Source: Pseudomonadota bacterium (lineage in GTDB: Bacteria; Pseudomonadota; Gammaproteobacteria; Burkholderiales; Burkholderiaceae_B). Taken from it: a stretch of 7,072 nucleotides of DNA. The position numbers and the translations under genes are program-made. Below are positions 1 through 5,641 of the stretch, one piece after another. The DNA lies in NCBI GenBank assembly GCA_023387815.1, contig JAEWHK010000009.1:1-7072 (forward strand). Reading direction: 5' to 3'. Position 1 is the stretch's first letter; each line of letters opens with the position of its first letter. Below the pieces are notes generated by a model. The model was not told where the DNA came from, searched no databases, and saw only the letters and a program-made list of their open reading frames with translations.

Positions 1-85
1 GCAGACCGGTTTTTTCGATAGTGCGTTTGAAGCGACGCAGTGCTGCTTCAAATGGCTCGTTCTCTTTTAAGCGTACGTTAGGCAT
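1..85 (-). CDS. rpsU: 30S ribosomal protein bS21, N-terminal part (cut by window edge)
   Basis: The minus strand from the ATG at 85-83 reads MPNVRLKENEPFEAALRRF and continues KRTIEKTGL up to the window edge. This is the well-conserved beginning of ribosomal protein bS21, a small basic protein of about 70 residues that sits on the 30S platform near the 3' end of 16S rRNA and helps translation initiation. Only 28 codons plus one base are present; the rest lies left of position 1. The start is fixed by the conserved MPxxxLKENEPFE beginning. No Shine-Dalgarno sequence is visible in the 15 bases before the ATG; the nearest purine run (AAAGA) is about 15 bases away. The gene lies downstream of the phosphoribosyltransferase gene on the same strand, and has a likely promoter of its own. 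Confidence 0.95.
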   Translation of the reverse strand, partial: MPNVRLKENEPFEAALRRFKRTIEKTGL

Positions 86-138
86 GAATTGTAGGCGTGT
101 TCTTTAAAATTGGAAGAAAAATTCTTGGATAATCGGTG

Positions 139-167
139 ATTCTAGCACAACCCGTCAGGTTTGTATA
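139..167 (-). promoter_or_regulatory. Candidate sigma70-type promoter for rpsU
   Basis: On the minus strand a -10 box TAGAAT (144-139) is directly preceded by TGC, which makes it an extended -10 element. A partial -35 box TATACA (167-162, 4 of 6 consensus bases) lies 17 bases upstream. Transcription would begin near 133, giving a leader of roughly 48 bases before the rpsU ATG. The promoter overlaps the stop codon and last codons of the upstream phosphoribosyltransferase gene. No transcription terminator is visible between the two genes, so rpsU may also receive readthrough. The call rests on sequence match only. Confidence 0.55.
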
Positions 168-697
168 CCCTTTCTGACCCAGGCCTCCAGTTGATGAGGC
201 CTTAAACTGTCGTAATCTTCAAACGGCTGGTGAATCCAGGGGTTGGTGGGCAGCTGGTCTACGTAATAATTGGGCTCGACCTTGGCGTGTCCTTTCCACC
301 ACAGTACGGCTGAACGCAGCTCGGTAATGGCCGGATACTGGGTAACCAGATGATCCTGGACCCGTGCAAATGTCAGGCCGGTATCTACCATATCATCAAC
401 GAGCAGCACCTTTCCGTCCAGCGTGCCTCGGGTAATCGTGATGAACTTGGCAATGTCCAGCTGACCCTGCACGGTACCTGCGGCTTCACGGTAACTGCTG
501 GTGGCAAGAATGCCCAGGGGCACATCGAAAATCCGGGAAAGGACATCGCCCACCCGCACGCCACCGCGCGCCAGGCAGAGAATCTTATCGAATTTCCATC
601 CTGACTGATGAACAATCAGGGCCAGCCTTTCGATCAGCCTGTTGTATTCTTCCCAGCTGATCCACAAGTGTTTATCAGAGCTTTCCGGCACACTCAT
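155..697 (-). CDS. Phosphoribosyltransferase (hypoxanthine/xanthine-guanine type), purine salvage
   Basis: This is a 180-residue type I phosphoribosyltransferase. The PRPP-binding signature VLLVDDMVDTGLTF is at residues 97-110, with the two adjacent acidic residues D101-D102. The ARGG loop at 43-46 fits the pyrophosphate-binding loop of the same fold. Relatives are annotated as hypoxanthine or xanthine-guanine phosphoribosyltransferases that join a free purine base to PRPP, probably in the cytosol; the exact base cannot be read from sequence. I chose the ATG at 697 because AAGGA (711-707) stands 9 bases before it. A longer reading frame from 733 would overlap purA by 23 bases and adds a poor-looking N-terminus. 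The gene follows purA after 13 bases, and its Shine-Dalgarno overlaps the purA stop codon, so the two are probably cotranscribed and perhaps translationally coupled. Confidence 0.88.
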   Translation of the reverse strand: MSVPESSDKHLWISWEEYNRLIERLALIVHQSGWKFDKILCLARGGVRVGDVLSRIFDVPLGILATSSYREAAGTVQGQLDIAKFITITRGTLDGKVLLVDDMVDTGLTFARVQDHLVTQYPAITELRSAVLWWKGHAKVEPNYYVDQLPTNPWIHQPFEDYDSLRPHQLEAWVRKGIQT

Positions 698-710
698 TCT
701 GTCTCTTCCT

Positions 711-2018
711 TCAGGCAGGCTGCTGGTCGGCAAATGGATGGCGACGCAGAATCGTCTCCATGCGGTCCGGACCGGTAGAAATGATGTCGACAGGGACTTC
801 GCAGATCTCTTCGATACGGCTCAGGAAGCGACGTGCATTCTCTGGTAGCTGATCATACTCCTTGATGCCAACGGTGGATTCAGTCCAGCCGGGCATGGAT
901 TCCAGAATGGGCTCAGCCTTTTCCACTGCCTTATAGCCATAGGGCAGCAGGTCAATTTTCTTGCCGTCCAGCATATAGCCCGTGCACAGACCGATACTTT
1001 CGAGACCGTCAAGAACGTCCAGTTTGGTCACGCACAGACCGGTGATGCCATTGATAATGACAGAACGTTTGAGAGCCGCGCCGTCGAACCAGCCGCAACG
1101 ACGTGGTCGGCCGGTAACCGCGCCAAACTCGTTACCGACTTTGGCAATGTGGGCACCCACTTCGTTCTGCAATTCTGTTGGGAACGGGCCGGAACCTACG
1201 CGGGTTGTATACGCTTTGGTGATACCCAGCACATAGTTGAGGCGTTGCGGACCGACACCGGCACCCGCCGACGCGGCACCTGCAATACAGTTGCTGCTGG
1301 TGACATAGGGATAGGTTCCATGATCAACGTCCAGCAATGCACCCTGCGCACCTTCAAACAATAGTTTCTGACCTTCTTTTTCGGCCTGATACAGCAGTGC
1401 AGATACATCAGCCACCATAGGCTTGATTACCGGTGCCAGCGCCAGTGCCTGATTTTTAACCTCGTCAAATGAGACAGGATCGGCACCCAGGTACTGAGTA
1501 AGAATGAAATTATGGTACTCCAGCACTTCGCCCAGTTTCTGGTCGAAGACTTCCAGATCGTACAGGTCCTGTACGCGCAACGCACGGCGAGCCACTTTAT
1601 CTTCGTAGGCCGGGCCGATACCGCGACCGGTAGTACCGATCTTGTTGTCACCCTTGCGGGCTTCACGGGCCTGATCGACCGCGACGTGGTAAGGCAGAAT
1701 CAGCGGGCAGGCTTCTGAAATGCGCAGGCGGCTGCGTACGTCCAGTCCGGCGGCCTCAAGCTCTTCGATTTCCTTGAGCAGGGCTTCGGGCGACAGCACC
1801 ACGCCATTGCCGATATAGCAGATAGCGTGAGGATGCATGATACCCGATGGAATCAGGCGCAGGACGGTGCGCTTACCGTTGATCCACAAGGTATGGCCGG
1901 CATTGTGACCGCCCTGGAAACGGACAACACCCTGGGCGGACTCGGCCAGCCAGTCAACGATCTTGCCCTTCCCTTCGTCACCCCATTGGGTGCCAATTAC
2001 CACTACGTTCTTGCTCAT
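711..2018 (-). CDS. purA: Adenylosuccinate synthetase
   Basis: PurA joins IMP and aspartate with GTP hydrolysis to form adenylosuccinate, the first committed step from IMP to AMP. The product has 435 residues, normal for bacterial PurA. The P-loop-like motif GTQWGDEGKGK is at 9-19 with catalytic Asp14, and the second catalytic residue is His42 in GGHNAGHT. The IMP-contacting loop TTGRGIGP is at 129-136, the aspartate/IMP loop VTGRPRRCGW at 301-310, the guanine-binding TKLDVLDG at 331-338 and STGPDR at 414-419. All key residues are present. I chose the ATG at 2018 because it gives the conserved MSKNVVVIGTQWGDE start; an in-frame TTG at 2036 would only add six unconserved residues. No clear Shine-Dalgarno precedes the ATG. 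The gene lies 60 bases after hisZ, with a stem-loop in between, and 13 bases before the phosphoribosyltransferase gene. Confidence 0.97.
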   Translation of the reverse strand: MSKNVVVIGTQWGDEGKGKIVDWLAESAQGVVRFQGGHNAGHTLWINGKRTVLRLIPSGIMHPHAICYIGNGVVLSPEALLKEIEELEAAGLDVRSRLRISEACPLILPYHVAVDQAREARKGDNKIGTTGRGIGPAYEDKVARRALRVQDLYDLEVFDQKLGEVLEYHNFILTQYLGADPVSFDEVKNQALALAPVIKPMVADVSALLYQAEKEGQKLLFEGAQGALLDVDHGTYPYVTSSNCIAGAASAGAGVGPQRLNYVLGITKAYTTRVGSGPFPTELQNEVGAHIAKVGNEFGAVTGRPRRCGWFDGAALKRSVIINGITGLCVTKLDVLDGLESIGLCTGYMLDGKKIDLLPYGYKAVEKAEPILESMPGWTESTVGIKEYDQLPENARRFLSRIEEICEVPVDIISTGPDRMETILRRHPFADQQPA

Positions 2019-2049
2019 AAAAGTGACTTTGTACAAAAGTTCATCTTAC

Positions 2050-2073
2050 TTCTGCCGGCAAGTGCCGACAGAA
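2050..2073 (-). other. Stem-loop between hisZ and purA
   Basis: In minus-strand RNA the arms UUCUGUCGGC and GCCGGCAGAA form a continuous 10-bp stem (one U-G wobble) around the loop ACUU. On the plus strand the same position is a mismatch, so the pairing is better in the transcript of these genes. The hairpin starts 5 bases after the hisZ stop codon. No U-tract follows directly: the next bases are GUAAGAUGAAC and only then UUUU, so it is not a standard intrinsic terminator. It could protect a processed 3' end, separate the translation of hisZ and purA, or act as a weak attenuator. Confidence 0.6.
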
Positions 2074-2078
2074 CCCAA

Positions 2079-3242
2079 TTAGCTGGTGCTTTTCAACACC
2101 CATTGACCGTTATCACAAACCAGTTCACGGTCGAAAACAAATTCATCAATACTTTGCGTGGTTCCAGGGAAAAACTGAACCACAACGTTACCTTCCTGCC
2201 GCAACTGCCTGACCGTGTCCACGAGCTGTGGGTCTGCACTCCACGGTGCGCGTATGGCGCGGGAAGGTTCCGCGGGCGCCAGGCCCGCCGAGACCTTGCG
2301 CAGATCCAGACTGAATCCGGTTGCGGCACGACCGCGGCCGAAAGAGGCACCGGCGTTGTCATAACGACCGCCGCGCACGATTGCGTCCGGCCAGCCGGGG
2401 CCAAAAATGGCAAAGCTGACGCCAGAGTGGTAATCGTAGCCTTTGACATCGGCCAGATCAATCCCCACGGAGGGCACATTGAGCGCCTCTACCAGCGTTC
2501 GCAGAGCCTGCAGTGCCGCACGAATGCCGGGCAGATCCGGCAGTGTAGACGCAGCGTCGTCAAGAACCGAGGCATCGCCGTATAGTGAAGGCAGGCGAAT
2601 CAACGCCTGGGCAATGTCAGATGGCACACCCGTTGCAGCCTCAAGAAGCTGGCGCAGACCCGGAACGTCTTTTTCCTTGAGCAGAGACAGTACCTCGCCC
2701 GCCTGCTCGTGAAGCCCCGCGGCTTCGATGAGCGCACGAGAGACACCAGGGTGATTCAGATCCAGATTCGGATTTTTGACACCCGCCAGTGCCAGGCTTT
2801 CCAGCGCCAGTTCAATAATCTGCAGGTCGGCTTCGTAGCCTGAATAACCGTAAATTTCAGCGCCTATCTGCAACAGTTCCCGGTCTGCCAGCAGGCCGGA
2901 AGGACGCGCATGCAGAACACTGCCGCAATAGCACAGCCTTGCAACCCCCTCTCGATTGAGCAGATGCGCATCGATACGCGCAACCTGCGACGTCATATCT
3001 GCCCTCACGCCCATGGTCCGGCCCGAAAGCTGGTCTACCAGCTTGTTGGTTTGTAACGTGAGGTCCTGACTGTTGCCGACTAAGAGCGATTCGGTATATT
3101 CCACCAGCGGCGGTGCGACCAGTTCGAAACCGCAATGGCGATACAAATCGAGCATGGCCCGGCGCAGCTCTTCTATACGGCGCGCCTCGGCAGGAAGAAT
3201 ATCCGACAGATGTTCGGGGAGTAGCCAGTTGCTTGTTGTCAT
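2079..3242 (-). CDS. hisZ: ATP phosphoribosyltransferase regulatory subunit
   Basis: HisZ is a catalytically inactive paralogue of histidyl-tRNA synthetase. It pairs with short-form HisG to make an active, histidine-sensitive ATP phosphoribosyltransferase, the first step of histidine synthesis. The 387-residue product begins NWLLPEHLSDILP, typical for the family. The segment MGVRADMTSQVARIDAH (77-93) corresponds to class II synthetase motif 2, and RGGRYDN (290-296) with ATGFSLDLRKV (307-317) to the motif 3 region. The protein ends soon after without the C-terminal anticodon-binding domain of a true HisRS, which separates HisZ from HisS. I chose the ATG at 3242; an in-frame TTG at 3263 would add seven unconserved residues and lies next to the terminator U-tract. 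The Shine-Dalgarno is weak (CGGAU very close to the ATG). hisG is not in this window. A terminator-like hairpin sits just upstream. Confidence 0.93.
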   Translation of the reverse strand: MTTSNWLLPEHLSDILPAEARRIEELRRAMLDLYRHCGFELVAPPLVEYTESLLVGNSQDLTLQTNKLVDQLSGRTMGVRADMTSQVARIDAHLLNREGVARLCYCGSVLHARPSGLLADRELLQIGAEIYGYSGYEADLQIIELALESLALAGVKNPNLDLNHPGVSRALIEAAGLHEQAGEVLSLLKEKDVPGLRQLLEAATGVPSDIAQALIRLPSLYGDASVLDDAASTLPDLPGIRAALQALRTLVEALNVPSVGIDLADVKGYDYHSGVSFAIFGPGWPDAIVRGGRYDNAGASFGRGRAATGFSLDLRKVSAGLAPAEPSRAIRAPWSADPQLVDTVRQLRQEGNVVVQFFPGTTQSIDEFVFDRELVCDNGQWVLKSTS

Positions 3243-3261
3243 ATCCGAAAAGGGCGAAACC

Positions 3262-3304
3262 AAACAAAAATGCGATCCGGTTGCGTAAGCAGCCGAATCG
3301 CATT
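3262..3304 (-). terminator. Intrinsic terminator or attenuator in front of hisZ
   Basis: In minus-strand RNA the arms AAUGCGAUUCGGCUGC (3304-3289) and GCAACCGGAUCGCAUU (3284-3269) pair over 16 positions with one wobble and one mismatch around the loop UUAC. The right arm runs straight into UUUUUGUUU (3270-3262). This is the form of a rho-independent terminator reading in the direction of hisZ. It lies 76 bases after the hflC stop and only about 20 bases before the hisZ ATG, so it can end hflKC transcripts but must also be crossed by any transcript from the candidate promoter at 3332-3360. Confidence 0.75.
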
Positions 3305-3331
3305 GATAAAGTGACTTAAAACTTACAGTAT

Positions 3332-3360
3332 ATTGTACTCTGTAATCTGCTAGAAGTCGC
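3332..3360 (-). promoter_or_regulatory. Candidate promoter for hisZ-purA with a dyad over the -10 box
   Basis: The minus strand carries TACAAT (3337-3332, 5 of 6 consensus bases) and, 17 bases upstream, GCGACT (3360-3355), a poor -35 match. The sequence around the -10 box forms an inverted repeat TTACAG-N11-CTGTAA (3345-3323), which could be a binding site for a dimeric regulator. Transcription would start around 3325, giving a leader of about 80 bases that contains the terminator-like hairpin. The weak -35 box keeps confidence low. Confidence 0.4.
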
Positions 3361-3378
3361 GCAAATGGGCAATTTGCG
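3360..3378 (-). other. Short hairpin directly after hflC
   Basis: A perfect 7-bp inverted repeat CGCAAAT / ATTTGCG with a 5-base loop starts two bases after the hflC stop codon. No U-tract follows, so it is unlikely to terminate by itself. It could stabilise the 3' end of the hflKC mRNA. Confidence 0.45.
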
Positions 3379-3380
3379 AA

Positions 3381-4298
3381 TTATTGAACCAGCAGGGGTT
3401 CCCCGCCGCCCTGCCCAGGCGCAGGACGGTTGGCACCGGATTGATTGAAATACCGGAAGAAGTCGGATTTCGGATCAACCACCAGCAAATCATGACGATT
3501 GCTGAAGGCGCTGCGGTAAGCATCCATGCTGTTATAGAAACTGAAGAAAGCAGGATCTTTTCCATAGGCTGCCGCGTAGATGTCCGCCGCCTGGGCATCG
3601 CCCTGACCTCTTAACGTTTCTGCCTTGGCATCGGCTTCAGCCAGTTCAACACGAACCTTGCGATCGGCTTCAGCCTGAATACGCTCTTTCTCAGCAGCAC
3701 CGTTAGCCCGCAGGCTGTTGGCCTCTTCCTTACGTTCAGCCTGCATCCGTGCATACACAGATTCAGAGACTTCAGGAGAAAACTCGATGCGTTTCAGGCG
3801 CACGTCTACCACTTCGATACCCAGAGGCTTGGCGCGCTGTTCGACGTTTCTCACAATCTCGTCCATAACCACGTGACGCTCCTGCGAGATCACATCCCGT
3901 ACTGTACGCGTGTTGACCGAGGCGTTGAGCGCATCGCGGATCTGCGCACCCAGACGATTCTGGGCAGCATCCAGCTGATTACCAAACGAAATGTAATAAC
4001 GCAGCGGATCGATAATGCGCCACTTCACGTATGAATCGATAATCAGGTTTTTCTTTTCTGACGTCTGAATACGTTCAGCATCGCCTGATTCAATGGTCTG
4101 GATCCGTTTATCGAGCTTGACGACGGTTTCCAGCGGAGCGGGCCATTTGAAATGCAGACCCGGTTCCGAGACCGTGCGTTTCCACTGACCCAGTTTGAAT
4201 ACCAGGGCGGTATTGCGTTCACTCACCGTATACACGGATGAAGAAAACAGGAAGGCGGCAATAACAAATATGACCGCGCCAAAAATTGTCTTGTTCAT
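3381..4298 (-). CDS. hflC: FtsH modulator HflC (SPFH/band 7 membrane protein)
   Basis: HflC is a 305-residue inner-membrane protein that forms a large complex with HflK around the AAA+ protease FtsH and modulates its access to membrane substrates. Residues 5-22 (IFGAVIFVIAAFLFSSSV) form the single N-terminal membrane segment. The SPFH/band 7 domain follows, with TVSERNTALVFKLG at 24-37 and the GLHFKWPAPLETV region just after it. A long charged helical stretch rich in Ala, Glu, Arg and Lys (about 190-240) is expected to be coiled coil. The bulk should face the periplasm. The tail is short and Gly/Pro-rich. The ATG at 4298 has a strong Shine-Dalgarno GAGGAG (4309-4304) 5 bases upstream, placed right after the hflK stop. 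With 11 bases between them, hflK and hflC are surely one transcription unit. Confidence 0.96.
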   Translation of the reverse strand: MNKTIFGAVIFVIAAFLFSSSVYTVSERNTALVFKLGQWKRTVSEPGLHFKWPAPLETVVKLDKRIQTIESGDAERIQTSEKKNLIIDSYVKWRIIDPLRYYISFGNQLDAAQNRLGAQIRDALNASVNTRTVRDVISQERHVVMDEIVRNVEQRAKPLGIEVVDVRLKRIEFSPEVSESVYARMQAERKEEANSLRANGAAEKERIQAEADRKVRVELAEADAKAETLRGQGDAQAADIYAAAYGKDPAFFSFYNSMDAYRSAFSNRHDLLVVDPKSDFFRYFNQSGANRPAPGQGGGEPLLVQ

Positions 4299-4309
4299 GA
4301 TCTCTCCTC

Positions 4310-5641
4310 TTACCTGCTACGGTCAAAATTGTCGCGGCTCAGGCGATTGTCGTTACGCCTGAGATTGGGCGTCTCATTGGACGATGTGTCTGTTGCGGAG
4401 CCCGAAGAGGAAGAATCACTGGATGGCCTGCGGGGTGCAGGCGACGAGGTATTGCCAGACTGACCTTCAAGAATCTTGTCGATTGGCAAATACATCATAT
4501 TGTTGCCATCCTGGGTATCCAGCAATACCTTGGATGTTTTCTCAAACACTTCCCTGAGTGTTGAAATATAAATACGTTCGCGCGTGACTTCAGGCGCTTT
4601 GGCGTATTCGGCCTGAATACTTTCAAAGCGCGATGCAAGACCGCGGGCCTGCGTCACAATGGCTTCACGATAGGCTTCGGCATCCTGAACAAGGCGTGAG
4701 GCGCGACCACGCGCTTCTGGAATAACCTTGCTGGCGTAGGCGTTACCTTCATTTTTCTGACGCTCGTTATCCTGGCCTGCCTTGATAGCGTCTTCAAATG
4801 CAGCCTGAACCTGCTCAGGAGGCTGCACGTTCTGAATGGCCACTGAGGTCACTTCAATACCCGAACGATAGCGGTTCAGAATCTGCTGCATCAGTTTCAT
4901 GACGTTATTGGCAGCAGCAGTCCGGCTTTCGTACAGAATGTTGTTCATGGCTTCCTTACCAACGATTTCACGCATCGCGGTCTCGCCCGCCTGACGCACA
5001 GACTCGGTCGGGTTCACCATGGAAAACAGAAAATCGGCAGCGGGAGAGCGATGCGTCGCTTCATTCGGTTCAAGTTCGGCTTTGAGACGATAGTGCACGG
5101 CGAACTGGACTTCGACGATGTTCTCATCTTCAGTCAGCATGAGCGATTCGGCGGGAACTTTGTTGTTCAGATCAGTCTTGTACCCAAAGGTGAAATTACG
5201 CACACTGGCAATATCCACTTTCTCTACCGACTGGATGGGTGCAGGCAGGTGCCAGTGCATGCCAGGCAGAACGGTGGCGTGATACCGTCCAAACTGCGTG
5301 ACAACACCCACATACCCTTCACGAACAATGTAGAATCCGCTAACCAGCCACAAGGCAATGGCGGCGATGATAATAAAGACAATGCCGACACGCGTCGCTT
5401 TGGGTGAAGGCGTCAGACCATTGTTCTGAGGAGGACGGTCAAACCCGTTATTGCCACCGCCCTGCTTCTTGCCAAATAGTGATTTGAGTCTTTTATTGAA
5501 ATCGTTCCAGACCTGATCAAGGTCTGGCGGGCCATCGCCCGGCCTTCCCGGACGTTTCGGCGGTTCGTCAGAATTATTGTTGTTCTGGCTTCCTCGTCCC
5601 CAGCCCGGATCATTGAGATTGAAAATATTAAAGAGTCGCAA
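4310..5641 (-). CDS. hflK: FtsH modulator HflK (SPFH/band 7 membrane protein), TTG start
   Basis: HflK is the partner of HflC in the membrane complex that regulates FtsH. The 443-residue product has the family N-terminus NLNDPGWGRG (8-17), a cytoplasmic Asn/Pro/Gly-rich segment to about 84, one membrane helix at about 85-106 (VGIVFIIIAAIALWLVSGFY), then the periplasmic SPFH domain starting YIVREGYVGVVTQFGRY and a long helical stretch to about 390. The last 50 residues or so are low-complexity, rich in Ser, Asn, Asp and Arg. The start is TTG at 5641-5639: an in-frame TAG stands at 5653-5651, AGGA (5652-5649) is 7 bases before the TTG, and no Met occurs in the conserved N-terminal region. The gene overlaps the end of hflX by 14 bases, which points to translational coupling. 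Confidence 0.95.
   Translation of the reverse strand: MRLFNIFNLNDPGWGRGSQNNNNSDEPPKRPGRPGDGPPDLDQVWNDFNKRLKSLFGKKQGGGNNGFDRPPQNNGLTPSPKATRVGIVFIIIAAIALWLVSGFYIVREGYVGVVTQFGRYHATVLPGMHWHLPAPIQSVEKVDIASVRNFTFGYKTDLNNKVPAESLMLTEDENIVEVQFAVHYRLKAELEPNEATHRSPAADFLFSMVNPTESVRQAGETAMREIVGKEAMNNILYESRTAAANNVMKLMQQILNRYRSGIEVTSVAIQNVQPPEQVQAAFEDAIKAGQDNERQKNEGNAYASKVIPEARGRASRLVQDAEAYREAIVTQARGLASRFESIQAEYAKAPEVTRERIYISTLREVFEKTSKVLLDTQDGNNMMYLPIDKILEGQSGNTSSPAPRRPSSDSSSSGSATDTSSNETPNLRRNDNRLSRDNFDRSR

Noticed and set aside
145..161. The small inverted repeat AACC-N5-GGTT after the phosphoribosyltransferase gene as a terminator.
   Set aside because: The stem has only 4 bp and no U-tract follows; it lies in the spacer of the rpsU promoter.
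698..733. A longer N-terminus for the phosphoribosyltransferase starting at 733 and overlapping purA.
   Set aside because: The ATG at 697 has a well-placed AAGGA, and the extra 12 residues merely translate the end of purA in another frame.
1827..2585. A 252-codon open frame on the plus strand across the hisZ/purA junction.
   Set aside because: It is antisense to two well-supported conserved genes, spans their junction, and its composition is that of a shadow frame with no known motif.
2857..3303. A 148-codon open frame on the minus strand starting at an ATG inside the hisZ leader hairpin and running through the start of hisZ in another frame.
   Set aside because: It has no Shine-Dalgarno, its hydrophobic start simply reflects the terminator U-tract, and the rest is an Arg/Ala/Gly-rich out-of-frame reading of hisZ with no recognisable domain.
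3338..3378. TTGCGC upstream of TACAAT as a better -35 box for the hisZ promoter.
   Set aside because: The spacer would be 21 bases, too long for a sigma70 promoter; the weaker GCGACT at 17 bases was used instead.
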